Counted from the stretch's first letter, positions 49,017-60,830 are shown. The stretch is DNA of 64,000 bases from Lota lota (GCA_026745465.1 JACYXH010000473.1:4087191-4151190); one strand, 5' to 3'. Notes: generated by a model not told the origin, from the sequence alone. A program made the numbers and translations.

Positions 49017-49359
49017 CGCTGGCCGTGTGTCATCTGTCTATCTGAGGCATGCCTGACGAAAACATGATTAGTGTGAGGGAAAGTGTGTAGCGAGACAGAT
49101 CTCTCCATAGACGTCTTTTGATTTCTTCGTTTTCTTGGAGAAATGTGCTGGTCTCGAGCTCTGCCAATTAGGCCTATACTGTGTGTGGCGCTTTGATGTA
49201 AATGTGCTCGCAGATCTCGCCCCCCTCATCAATTCAACCAACAATTCAATCAGGTAAAGGGACATTTATTATACAGTGTGCAGCATGGGGCATAGAACGT
49301 AGAGTTGTTTTTCTGTCATACAGTTATGCGTAATAGTCGTAGTCAAATGGTTCCCAAAA

Positions 49360-49424
49360 ACAAGACATCACATAAAAAGAAACACCACTAGACTAGTGGG
49401 GTTTCTTTTTATGTGATGTCTTGT
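49360..49424. repeat. 65-bp near-perfect palindrome
   Basis: Arms 49360-49391 and 49393-49424 are reverse complements around a single central base (A at 49392), with one mismatch (49384/49400). The outer arm reads ACAAGACATCACATAAAAAG. It could extrude as a cruciform, or fold as a stable hairpin in the transcript. Confidence 0.95.
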
Positions 49425-49583
49425 AGCTAGCTTCCTAAAAGCCTTGAACTTTATTATAACCTAACTGCTTGTGCTCGCTCTTCTTGTGAAAACCAGAGAG
49501 GGTCGGACTGTAGTTTCAGAGATGAACCATCTCCTACTAGGTGGCAGTAGCTTAGGGGGAACAGAAGGTCGTGAGCGTTGACT

Positions 49584-49735
49584 GAGTGACAGGTTGGCAG
49601 GTCTGATGGAAGTACTATGACTAAATTTTGTGACAGACGTCTGCTTTCTGATGGCTGATATATAACGCTGTATCTAACTACCCATACTGAGTAGTGAAAC
49701 ATCCCAACCAAAGGCTGTCTGCCTTACTGAATGGC
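49584..49735 (+). repeat. Diverged duplicated segment, copy B
   Basis: Second copy of the segment at 48866, about 718 bp downstream in the same orientation. It is followed by GGTTGCTGGTTCTGTTCCAGACTC, which may be a degenerate SINE-like head. Confidence 0.75.
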
Positions 49736-50438
49736 TCAAGAAGTACTTGAGGGTTGCTGGTTCTGTTCCAGACTCTACCCTATTGTTAAGGTATTCCTGG
49801 GTCCGATTCTTGACTTCCAACTGCTGGTGTCTAGGTGGTCGCTAACTTGGTGGTCAACACCACCGTTTGTGCTTTCAATAGTGGTTTGAAAAGTGCATAT
49901 ATAAGTATGCAGACCCGTCTGCCTTTTCTTGTAAGTCTTAAATCCTAGCGACTACATTGTGTATATATATATGTTTTAATTTAAACTCGACTCCTACGAA
50001 GTGGAGTTAGCACTTGGGTTAAAACTTTAACCCTTGTGGCTGACACTCCCGCCGGCGCTAGCTCGTTACAACCGAGAGAAAGATGTTTTGAGAGAAAGGA
50101 ACAACTCTGAGGGAAACGTGGGAGGGAAAAGCAGAGGAAAAACCTAGCCACAAAGTCTCGGAATGAAACAATTCCTTGCGCGACACGCCGATATTCAAGT
50201 CCTCGGTCCACATCAGAAAACCAGCATTGTTTTCACTGTCGACCACCGCAGCACATTAAAGTCATAACATTTCTTTCCGTTCTCCTCATACTTCGGAGAA
50301 GTGTTTCGGCATAGATTGTATTGCGATGTTTGTTCTGGATTTGACGCTAGGCTACGGAAAGGGTTAGTTGCCGTTAGCAGTTCCGCTCTGGCCGCTGGCT
50401 CCACTGCTATTATTAGAGCACAAGCAACGGAGAGCTCT

Positions 50439-50442
<4 letters not shown>

Positions 50443-50489
<47 letters not shown>

Positions 50490-50506
50490 AATTGTGTTGG
50501 TCTTGA

Positions 50507-50564
<58 letters not shown>

Positions 50565-50756
50565 CAACATTTTGCTTAGTTTTTATAAACACTATAAATG
50601 CTTGGGCGTGCGTGTGTGTATGTGTGTGTAGATATGATTGTACTTGTGTGTGTGTGTGTTTATGCTTTTGCTTGTGTGGCTGTGTGTGCATGCTTGTGTG
50701 TACATGTGTGTGTGTGTGTTAATAAGCTTGAATCTGTTCGTGTGTACGTGCGTGCA

Positions 50757-50816
<60 letters not shown>
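50443..50816. repeat. Cluster of (GT)n arrays
   Basis: Pure GT at 50443-50487, 50511-50560 and 50759-50816, with interrupted GT between. Confidence 0.95.
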
Positions 50817-50820
<4 letters not shown>

Positions 50821-51039
50821 ACACAGAATGACAGCCAGAGGAGGGACAGTAGGCGTAGGAGGGCTGGTGAAGCCTGGCTCAACAGCACTCTGGCAGGCAG
50901 GGCGGGCCGTTTAGGGCCGGAAGTGACGGTTGAAACAGGATGAGTTGAGTCAACGCTGGCGCAATGTGAGACAGAGGGAGCTGACCCACATAGCGCTCTG
51001 CGTAAGCCCTGCCCCTTATGTGGGAGACAGAGAGGGATG

Positions 51040-51530
51040 ACCAGGGAGGTGGAGAGGGGTGGATACAGGGGTTGGGGGAGAAGAGAAGGATGACATGGGA
51101 AATGGGAGAGAGGTCCCATTTTTTTGGAGCGAGAGAAAGTGTGGAATGTCGGCACCGGACAGGGTGGAGCTGAGACGTCACGCTCGAGGATGGATGGATG
51201 GCGAGAGTGAGAGGAAGAGGCAGGGGGAAGAGGATAGGAAATATAAATGGGAAGGGGCCATCAGCGAAGAGTAGAGAGGGGTGGGGGTGATGTGGGTGTT
51301 ATAGGTGAAGGATAGGGGGAATGATGGCGGGGGGTGGGGGGTTAAAAGACAGGGAAGGAATGAGCAAGACATCAAAAGAAGAGGTGCAGCAGCGGGCTGG
51401 GAGGAAGATGGATGAGAGGGATGGAGCGATAAAGAAGGAGCTGACAGAAAGAGAAATGCGAGGGGAAAGATAGGGAGAGGGGATGGAGGGGAGACACGGG
51501 GGCAGCAGAGGAGGGCTGGGAGAATGGCTT
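51040..51530. other. Purine-rich intronic sequence
   Basis: AG-rich on the + strand (GGAGAG, GGGGGT, AGGAAG words). It yields low-complexity Pro/Ser frames on the minus strand only. Confidence 0.7.
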
Positions 51531-51718
51531 TTTTTTAACCACGTGAGACAGATTGAAGCGTGAAAAATCGTTATTGCAATGAGGCCTGCACAACCCAGCC
51601 ACAGATTACAATAAAGGCCTTTATGAACAATAGCTCAAGCAGGCATTCAGAAGTTGACACACCTTCATATCGGCCTTTTGTATATATTTCTTAGATGTTC
51701 AGCCTGGAGTGTTGCGCG

Positions 51719-51728
51719 TGTGTGTGTC

Positions 51729-51770
<42 letters not shown>

Positions 51771-51890
51771 CGTGTTTAGCTGATACAGATTCAGATGAGC
51801 CATGTGAGATACCTGATCAGCATGCAGTAAGCATACAAACAGCATCATTCAGACAAGTGTGTGTGTGTTTGTGTGTGTGTGTGTCTCCAT
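51719..51890. repeat. (GT)n arrays
   Basis: GT-rich at 51719-51772 and 51858-51883. Confidence 0.9.
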
Positions 51891-52089
51891 CTATTTATGT
51901 ATTTTCCTTGTCCTTTCGAGTTTGGTTTGGGGTGAATCGCACAAATATCCTATAAAGCATAGGAAAAGAATATTGCATGTGTATATGAATACGTCTGTGC
52001 TTGTGTATTTGTGTGTGTGTGGTTTTGTGTAGCGCTTCAACCTGTACAACCATGCTTTTCCTGCCTCTGCATCCATGTGTGTGTATATG

Positions 52090-52345
52090 TGTTTGACATG
52101 TGACGTGTGTGTCTTGTTTATGATAGTAACATGGATGTATGTGTGTGTGTGTGTGTGTGTTTATGTAGGGTGTCTGAGGGATGTGTGTGTGTGTGTTGTA
52201 TGTTTTCATGTATGCATGTGTCTTATTTATAAGTAGTAGAATCTGTGTGTGTGTGTGTGTGTGTGTGTCTGTGTATGTGTTTGTGTTTTACTTATCCATG
52301 TATGCATGTGTCTTGTTTATAAGTATTAGCTTGGACGTGTGTGAT
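52090..52345. repeat. Long-unit minisatellite of about 90-110 bp
   Basis: CATGTATGCATGTGTCTT..TTATAAGTA.TAG occurs at 52207-52239 and 52297-52329 (two mismatches). A related GTGTCTTGTTTATGATAGTAA lies at 52107. Each copy is followed by a GT array. Confidence 0.75.
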
Positions 52346-53150
52346 GTGTGAGATCTGAGCCCCCCACTGCACGGCCCTCCCAAAACGATGTGTCATCTCA
52401 GTGCTCGAAACCCAGAGATAATTCACTTCTACTAGCATTTTACATGCTACTCTGTCTATCTAGCTCTCTCTCTCTCTCTCCCTCTCTCTCTCGCTCTCTC
52501 TCACTCTCTCTCTGCCTTTATAATATCTGTCTCTCTCTCAAACTTTCAGTCATATTTAGTCATAAAATCCAACCTCTGACTCTAATCTGGTGCTTTGTCT
52601 CCTGTCCCCGGTAGGCAGACGGAGACAAAACAGATGCTGTTACTGGACTGAGTTCAATGTTTGATATCTCTATATAGAATTACAACAACATTGGGAAGAT
52701 TATAGGCAGGAACCTTTCATAGAGTCGCATCACTTCATGTCCCCGATCTCGTAACATGTGAGAGAGTTTATTCCAGTGTTCACTGGACCTGAAGCAAACA
52801 GTTGAAAATGTCTCCCCTCATAAGATAGTGTGTATGCCAACCTATTTGAACTTTGTTTAATTTAATTTGAATAAAAACAATTGTTAAACATGATGGCGAG
52901 AACAAACATCCCAGAAAAAAAGGATAGAAAGTAGATGGAAAGAACCAGAAATGGCAAAAATCAAGAAACTAGAGGTGTAGAAAAAGATGGAAAGAACGGG
53001 AAATCCAGGAAAAGGTGAAGAAAAAGATGGAGAAAAAAGAGTTTGAGTAAAATGATGCAGAAAACAATAAATCCCCCAAAATAGGTATAGAAAGACAATT
53101 TAAATTTGCCCTTGAATCCCTTTTGAATCCCATCCTGTTTCTTCCCACAG

Positions 53151-53230
53151 GATGGAGTCTACAGAGAAGTGTGAAGTCGTTATCCAGCATTTCAATGGAA
53201 AGTACCTGAAAACCCCGCCAGGCATTCCAG
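53151..53230 (+). CDS. rbms3: rbms3 internal exon, end of RRM2
   Basis: This 80-bp exon follows a TTTCTTCCCACAG acceptor and ends CCAG before a strong GTAGGT donor. Its first base completes the Arg codon begun in the upstream exon (AG+G), and then the frame reads [26 protein letters not shown]. This finishes RNP1 (RGVGFARM) and supplies the RRM2 helix 2 and beta 4. [19 protein letters not shown] is the RBMS3 form; RBMS1 has EAVIGHFNGKFIKTPPGV as I recall it. The exon ends with one base of the next codon (G of the Ala that normally follows GIP), so the downstream exon must start in phase 1. That exon, which should encode a linker resembling APSEPLLCKFADGG, was not found before 64000. The Met at its start is internal and is not a translation start. 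Confidence 0.93.
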
Positions 53231-53236
53231 GTAGGT
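53231..53236 (+). promoter_or_regulatory. 5' splice site of the second RRM2 exon (GTAGGT)
   Basis: CCAG is followed by GTAGGT, close to consensus. It sits at the point where RBMS3 homology stops (after ...TPPGIP). Confidence 0.85.
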
Positions 53237-53274
53237 CATGTTGCCACGCCTCCCTAGAACTGCTCTTTCTGTCT

Positions 53275-53317
53275 CTGTCTTTCCTCCTCTTTCTTTCTTT
53301 CTGTCTGTCTTTCCTCC

Positions 53318-53385
<68 letters not shown>

Positions 53386-53420
53386 TTTGTGTTTCTTTCC
53401 TTCCTCCCCTCTTTCTTTCT
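53275..53420 (+). repeat. (CTTT)n microsatellite just after the exon donor
   Basis: Pyrimidine-only + strand beginning about 40 nt after the donor; pure (CTTT)n at 53320-53388. Confidence 0.93.
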
Positions 53421-53643
53421 TTCCTCCTTTCATTTTATCCCATCTCTTGTATCTTTGTCCTTCTTATTTTCACTCTTCCCCATACAAGCATCCTTTCTGA
53501 TTGGATTACGGAGCTGCCCATCTCAGATTGGCTGAACACTGATGTATTGTGTGCAAAATTGTTTCCGATACTTAAAGCTCACGGACTTGGCAAGAGACCA
53601 ATAGCTGATGTTTACCTTGCTCTCTCCTCGTCTCTGCTCCCCT

Positions 53644-53682
53644 CCCCCCCCCCCCCCACGCCCCATGCTCATCCTCCCTCTA

Positions 53683-53735
<53 letters not shown>
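53644..53735. repeat. Poly-C (14 nt) and (CA)n
   Basis: C14 at 53644-53657, CA array at 53692-53735 with CGCG at both ends. Confidence 0.92.
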
Positions 53736-53736
<1 letters not shown>

Positions 53737-53814
53737 GCACATACTCCCTAATGGAGGGGAAGGCTGTAAAGTTATTGGGCCTTTTTAATATTCACCCTCA
53801 GTCCTCATGTTGTT

Positions 53815-54695
53815 CCTAGCAATCTACCTGAGAGCCTTTTTTCCTCCTCTATTTTCAGACATTCCTCTCTTTCTATCTCTCTCTCTCCCTCCTCTCACTC
53901 TCTCTCTCTTACTCTCCATCTATCTCTCCCTCTCTTGCTCCCTTTGTGGTCTCTTCTTCTCTGGAAGTATAACTGAGCTAAAGCATACAGACAAGGTGGC
54001 AGCCAATTTCATTACAATTTGCTTAGAAAAATAAGACCAAAAAGCACCTAAATAAGAGGAGCAAAACAGAAAACTAGGGAGAGGGAGAGAGAGAGGGATA
54101 AAGAGAGATAGAGGGAGGGATAGAAAGCACGTTAGGCTGAGGAAACAAAAGCGCTTAGCCCTGCAGTTTCGGGGGCCAACCCTGGCCCCCATGTCCCCGC
54201 AGGCCCCAAAGAGCACAGCACCATGGCTGAGAACCTCCCTCCCTCCTTCGCTCCCTTCTTCCGCTGCCGGCTGCTTCGATCAACACCACAAACACTCAAA
54301 CTTCAGTCCACCGGGGAAGGGAAACAGCCGTATAAATCCCTCTCTACCATCTTGCAATATTCCAGGTTTCTTTTTCAATTTTCTTTTCAACTTTTCCAAA
54401 TCTCCATATTGGCTCAGTGGAGCGTGTAGCCGGCAGCGGTTTTAAAAGGCAAGGTGGAGCGGAGGGGGGTTGGGTGGAGGCTGAGGCATAATGGGAAACC
54501 TTCAGAGTGGTAATATCTCAACTGACCTTCCCCCTTTAAGGGCTCCATCTGCCAGCCGCACAGGACTTATTATTGTTAATGGGTCAGCGAGACCGCTGCC
54601 AAGAGTGAAACATTTAACGGACCTATGTAAACCAGGTCCTCAGTGTTTGAGGGAGTCGGGTTTACAAGGTCTGTGTGTGTGCTCGTGTACTCCTA
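53815..54695. other. Intronic sequence without a recognised gene
   Basis: CT-rich 53867-53940, GA-rich 54077-54125, then unique sequence. ATGTCCCCGCAG|GCCCCAAAG at 54191-54210 looks like an acceptor, but what follows is not RBMS-like. Confidence 0.5.
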
Positions 54696-54697
54696 TA

Positions 54698-55097
<400 letters not shown>

Positions 55098-55099
55098 GT

Positions 55100-55560
55100 C
55101 TCTAAGTGTCTGGCGCGCTGTGGGACCGTGCCCACAGGGTTCGCCAGCTGCCCCATGCCCACTTGTGTTGTTAGGGTTGCCATGGCGATCGGTTGTTGTG
55201 GGAGCCGTGTAGCCGCGGTAAGGTTCTTTCTTCCTGCGGGCCCCGAAGCATGCGTGGCTCCCTCGGGATCGGCCACTATTATTTTAGTCACATATGTAGA
55301 GAGGCGATTGCTCCTCCAACTCTCGGTTCTCGAAAAAACGATGTTTTAAGTCCATATTATTTATATTATTACGGTCTTTGCCTTTAAGTCGCGTGGAAAA
55401 GGTTTAATTCCACAGAACGGTTGAGTAAAGCCAAGAGTGGTTCTGTTCTGCCCCGGTGTCTCTGTTGTGGTCCGTGTTGATTTGCTATCTGCTAAACAGA
55501 GATGTCTGGACATTCCTTCATCATCAACCTCAGATGTGGTGCGCAGATGTTCTGCACTGC
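55100..55560. other. Unique intronic sequence
   Basis: GC-moderate, no gene or repeat recognised. Confidence 0.45.
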
Positions 55561-55568
55561 ACGCACAA

Positions 55569-55885
55569 GTGTGTGTGTGTGTGTGTGTGTGCGTGCAGGT
55601 TTGCTGTTTTGTTTATAGTTTTGCGTGTTAAGTTCTGTGTGTGAATAAGTATGTGTTCTTTTCTTCTTCTTCGTGTGTTGCCTTGGTGTGTGTGTGTGTG
55701 TGTGTGTGTCCTGTTGGTGGTATTTCCCTAGAGCCCGTTGCTATGCAGGGCAGCCTCTTCATCTATCCTGGTTTGACAGCTCTGCGCCCCCCCAGGGTCT
55801 CCTCCACACACAGCTCAGCAGGACCCGCTGGGGTGTGTGTGTGTGTGTGTGTGAGTGCCTGTATCTGTGTGTGATTCTCGTTTTT

Positions 55886-55933
<48 letters not shown>

Positions 55934-55935
55934 AT
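55569..55935. repeat. (GT)n cluster
   Basis: GT arrays at 55569-55591, 55687-55710, 55834-55852 and 55893-55931. Confidence 0.9.
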
Positions 55936-56039
55936 GCGTGTGCATGCCAGAGTGTGTGTGCAGCAACTACGTGCGTGTGATCAGGTGACAACGATGGCTA
56001 CACTGTGTGAGTCTTGACAAGTGTGCTCAAGGCGCACAC

Positions 56040-57800
56040 GCACTCATGCAAATACACACGCACGCGCGCGTAAACAGAAACACCAGCACACAAGCAGGAT
56101 AACCAGTCACGCTCTGCTTGCCTTGACCTGAAAGCAATGTCAACATCCAGATGATGTTAATGAGACCTCTTTCCTGTTTAGTTTTTTTCCCTACTGTTCT
56201 TACTCTCATTCTTCCTCTGAGCCATTTAGCAGTTGCAGCACTCCACGCTGACAGCTGCAACCCCACCCCATCCCTCACCCTATCCCACACACACACACAC
56301 ACACACATACACACTCTCTCTCACACTCACAAATATGACAGATATGTATGTGCATGCACCCACGAGAGCCTGGGCATTGTAACCATTCTGCCCGGGTATC
56401 CCCTTAAGCCCCGCCCCAACCTCCCCCCACCCCCCACGTTTTCTGACAGGCATCGCCCACTCAGCCTCTCCATCACCGAGATGGGGAGAGAGAGAGGAAG
56501 TGGCCATATGGCGACGAGGCTTACTTACAGTTACAGTTACAGGTAGCCTGTGCTAGTTGGCTAACCAGCAGGGGGGTGCGGGGGAGGGGGGAAACAAGGA
56601 TAGAGTGACATGAGACGTTAGCAGATGGCTGCTAATGACAACGTAGACCGTCACTTTTAAATCCGGTACTTTTCTTTAAAACAGACCTACAGACAGAGCC
56701 ATATAAAACTCACCCTGTCACCACATGATACGATGATCTACAGTTGGAGGAGAGGACGACAGATGGAGTGTGCATTGATTACATCTTCACATCTACTGCA
56801 TCAAATAAACATGAGATTAATCCCAATACCACATGTCACTTGGCACAGGTTACTTTACGATGCACAACTCATGACCACATCTCAGTGTTCAATATTCTTC
56901 TATTCATTCTGCTTTTTGACATGCCATTTGTCAAGTTATTGCCATAATGTCATAATGATCACACCAAAAGTTACTGGTAGAATGTTTCTAATTAATGAAA
57001 TTGTGCAGCACAACAGCTCCAGTGTCAACACTGTTGTGTGATGACATGAAAGACCTGTTATGTCGCCTCTCATATTAATATCTTGTTATTTACGCCACTA
57101 CACACAGATATCACATCGATCTGAGGCAATGAACACAATCTACCCCAAAAGACACACAGCAACTTCCTCAGACAAACTGGTCAGGTGTGTGTGTGTGTGT
57201 GTGTTAAGGGCTGGTGTGTTGGAGGCAGCACATGCTTCTGATCCAGGACCTGAGACAGGAACTTGATGGATGGACCTGATGTAGCGCCGGGGCTGTTTAG
57301 CTATTCTGTGCAATGCGGCAGCCAGCATTCCCTAGCGCTCTTGTGCCGTGTGCGCCAGTGTGTGTGCACAATGACACGGTCACACACGTTCGGCTGTACA
57401 CCTGAACTATAGAGATGCACACAGAGGCATGCATGCAGTGGAATGCTAATGCAACATGTAGTGGAGAACCTATATAGACATATACACACACAAATATGGA
57501 CGCATAGAAATGTGTGCGAGTCTTTTGCGAGAAATAATATTTAAAAGTGTCCAAGCCCAGTTAGTATGCTTAGGAAAACAGTCACATAGGGTTGGATCTA
57601 CCCAATGCATACACAAAAATACAATCTTGTGACTGGGGCCATAAACCATACTGAGCCCTACAGGCACACATGGTGATTTACAGCACAACCCTGGACTATG
57701 GGAAAAGTCAAAGGCGGTCTGGATAAAATGTGATTTAATCCAGGCAGGGTAGTCACCAGCTAATTATGTTTCATGTCTCTTGCCATGCAATTAAACAGCT
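56040..57800. other. Intronic sequence without a recognised gene
   Basis: Short CA (56285-56310) and GT (57185-57203) arrays in unique sequence. The frame at 56733-57041 has no recognisable domain. Confidence 0.45.
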
Positions 57801-57801
57801 T

Positions 57802-58525
57802 AAAGGATAACTTCAGCATTTTCAACCTGGACCCTATTTTCCCATCATTCTGGGTCTAAGTGACTAATGCGGACATTTTTTTTTAATTGTTCCAGTATTG
57901 ATCTAGAGCTAACCCTATGTGTCAATGGCGCTGATACCGCTAATGTACGTCCTTGAAAAGTGCTTGTTTTTGCCACTGACAGGCTCAGATTGTTATTATA
58001 AGTGTCAACATATTGAAAGGATCTCTACAGAGACTTCTTTCCCTTTCGTTTGTTTGTCATTGTGTCTAACCAAGTCTCGCTCAAGGAGAAGTCTCGTTCT
58101 GAAATCTCGCAAGAGTTGATTTGTTGAAGGAAGAGAACAGAGGAAACGTGAGTTGAAGAAAGGAGTGCCAGCATGGGTTTGTCATGTTGGACTACAGAAA
58201 GCGTAACTTAGTGTTATCTAAAATATTTGGGTGAGGGAGGGTTGAGATTGCAAGGACAATAGGGAAATTTCAGAACAAGCATTTTTTATTTCTCTGTAGG
58301 GATCCTTTCCATAATCTTGTCAGGCACTCATAATAACAATCTGAGCCTGTCAGTGGAAAAACAAGCACTTTTAGAGGACATTCATTGTCGGAGCACTACT
58401 GCCCCATAGGGTTGCATTGCAGCTCCAGGCTGCAAGGGCTGAAACGCTCTCGCTCAATACTGGACCATTAGTCACTTGGACCCAAAATGATGGGAAAACA
58501 AGGGTCCAGGTTGAAAAACCCACCC
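57802..58525. mobile_element. Foldback DNA element with about 235-bp inverted arms
   Basis: The left arm (57802-58038) and right arm (58291-58525) are reverse complements along most of their length. Matching blocks, outer to inner: TTCAACCTGGACCCT, TTTTCCCATCATTCTGGGTC, AAGTGACTAATG, AAAAGTGCTTGTTTTT, CCACTGACAGGCTCAGATTG, TTATTAT, GAAAGGATC.CTACAGAGA. The loop of about 250 bp has no coding frame. The terminal GGTCCAGG../..CCTGGACC sequence is common in teleost genomes. The family is not assigned and no target duplication is evident. Confidence 0.85.
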
Positions 58526-58539
58526 TATTTATATTGTAA

Positions 58540-59870
58540 TACAGAGCCACGGATACAAAAGCCATTGTTAGATGGTGACAGGGAGTGTCAGGGCTATGGT
58601 ATGGGCTCTATTGTGGTTATCCAGCGGCAGGAAGGAAGTCACACAGGAAGCAAGGCAATTGCTGTGTACATGGCTCCTTTGTTACACCGTGGCATTGAAG
58701 TGATGACAGATACGTGTGCATGTATGCATGTACGTATGTTGGGGTGTTATTGTGTGTGTATGTACATTGCAGTATGATGGTGAGTGTAGCTGTAGATTTG
58801 TGTTCTGATAAACTTGTAAGCTAAAGGGACTGTTGATAGGATTGTACATCAACTGCAGGAACTTTTGCTCTCTCTCTTTCTCTCTCTCTCTGTCTTTCTC
58901 TGTCTCTTTCTCATGTTATGGATACGTTCCATACAAATTTTACACAAGGAAAAGAGAGCATGGTCTTCATCCTATTAGATCCAATGTACAACCAGCATTA
59001 TTTAGATTTAAGTCCTATACAGACTATACACGATAGCACCAGACTGTGTTCAATGCAGCCTTCAACAGAGATTCAGAGCAGATTTTATTGTGTGTTCATT
59101 GTATCTGTGGCTCCTCTATGCATGTCCTTTCTGCGCTGTCCAGTCGCCATCCCCCTGCCTGTGCCAATATGGCAGCAGAGCTGAAAGTCGGCTCCAATTG
59201 TCCAATAGATGGGAGATAAATAATGAAAACCACATCAGGAAGCAGCCTCAGTGGCCCAGGGAGATGGAACCAAACGGAAACATGCAATATGTACAATCTC
59301 CCCCCGCTTCCTTCGCTTTCACCCCGCTCTGCTCTGCTCTCTATCTCTCATGCTCTCTCTCTCCATCCCTCTCGCTCTCTGTCTCTGGGTCTCTTGCCCT
59401 TTCTTGTTGCTTCTCTTTTTTCCTGCTTTGAATTCTTTGTTTTTGCAAACCGCAAACCCTTTCTCTCACACCATTCGTAAGAGACCTATCCATTCATTTC
59501 GTTTTTAGAGTGGGGTTTAAACAGCTGATGCATAGAGGACCAAAAGCTATGTTCTTGGTGGGTGCAACCTTCGCCGTGTTTTTTCAGTCTCGTGTTAACA
59601 TCCACTCACTCGTAACTCGCAAATGTGATTGCATGTATGGAAACCACCCCCGAGCTCCGGCCCCTGGTTCCGTTGATTTTGTGTTGGCGAGGAAGGCCAG
59701 CGATCCAGATGCAGATCCAGAACATCTGAACGTCTCCGCCAGACAGATCCCAGATAGAGGGGTGGGATTAGCGCCCATAGGCGAGGCTCGCCTCCTACCA
59801 AAACAAAGCACAGCCAAGCGAACCGAGAGGGCCAAGAGAAAACTATGAATGGCAGAACTCTGGAGAAACC
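58540..59870. other. Intronic sequence without a recognised gene
   Basis: Short CT-rich stretches (58868-58912, 59350-59410). The 112-codon frame at 59510-59848 is not low complexity but matches nothing I know. Confidence 0.45.
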
Positions 59871-59874
59871 CATT

Positions 59875-59967
59875 CCCTCCCTCCCTCCCTCCCTCCCTCC
59901 CTCCCTCCCTCCCTCCCTCCCTCCCTCCCTCCCTCCCTCCCTCCCTCCCTCCCTCCCTCCCTCCCTC
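59875..59967. repeat. (CCCT)n microsatellite, about 93 bp
   Basis: Pure CCCT units, read as (GGGA)n on the minus strand. Confidence 0.95.
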
Positions 59968-59969
59968 TC

Positions 59970-60730
59970 TGCCTCCACCGCCGGCGGTGCCTTACTCCCC
60001 CCTCCGCCAAAGAAGACGGCGCTGAGATAGGCCGCCGAGACAGCCTACACCGTTAGCGCATCCCTCGGTGAATCAAAGCGAGTACCAAATCTCCTGGTAA
60101 GTCTCCGGAAAGCCTCTCAGAAAGTGTCAGTCATACTTCAGTAATCCCTGTTAATTTCAACAATCCCCCCACACTCGCCTGCTTAATAAGCACCCTGTCA
60201 GTGGCTTTTTTTTTTTTCCTTCCTGTTTTCTGTTGAGATGTGACACGCGCAGCCAAACGTGACTGCTGTGACTCGGCTGTCGTCTCTCCTCAAAACATGG
60301 CTACCTTTTGCAAAGGACAACGGCGACACTTTTCATTCTTGTTATTTAGGTGTCTTTTTGGGCACGAGCGTGGCCACCGCATGCCTCGCTTTTAGTGCTG
60401 ACGTGTGTTCTTTCAGAGTGCAAGCCACTCACGTTCCACAGCTTCTTTACATTGCAAAAAATAAAATTACCGCCCTTCGTCTCTCTCAGAGAACCCAAGA
60501 GCTATAGCCGCTGAGTCAGCCAAACATTTTTGACGCATTATTTCTAGGGTGACACAGTCCGACAACACTTCAATAAACATGGCCGTGGATGAGAAACCGA
60601 GGGAAAAAAACATCACGTCAAACTCACTTTGTCCCTACGCCTGTCTCCGCCATCCTGTCTCCCAATAAAAGGTGGGAACACACAGGAAGTTATTATCGGC
60701 AACCCCCAAGTCAATCAGACCGCTTCCTCT
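59970..60730. other. Unique intronic sequence
   Basis: No gene recognised. T-rich run at 60207-60219. Confidence 0.45.
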
Positions 60731-60731
60731 T

Positions 60732-60743
60732 GCTCTCTCTCTC

Positions 60744-60828
<85 letters not shown>

Positions 60829-60830
60829 CT
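60732..60830. repeat. (CT)n microsatellite
   Basis: CT dinucleotides with two TCG interruptions at the ends. Confidence 0.95.

Larger units (their letters stand above)
46879..53150 (+). other. rbms3: Complete rbms3 intron between the RRM2 exons
   Basis: A 6,272-bp intron with GT...AG borders that interrupts the Arg codon of RNP1. It holds a 31-bp direct repeat pair, (CA)n arrays, a GGCTG-type minisatellite, two copies of a diverged segment, a 65-bp palindrome, three long (GT)n blocks and a purine-rich stretch at 51040-51530. Confidence 0.9.

Noticed and set aside
54191..54445. Possible next rbms3 exon after the CCCCGCAG at 54194-54201
   Set aside because: The translation (APKSTAPW...) is not the expected RBMS linker, and no suitable donor follows.
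59510..59848. 112-codon frame of ordinary composition
   Set aside because: No recognisable domain and no splice-phase fit with rbms3. A TTTTTAG before it could be a chance acceptor. Left as non-coding without expression data.
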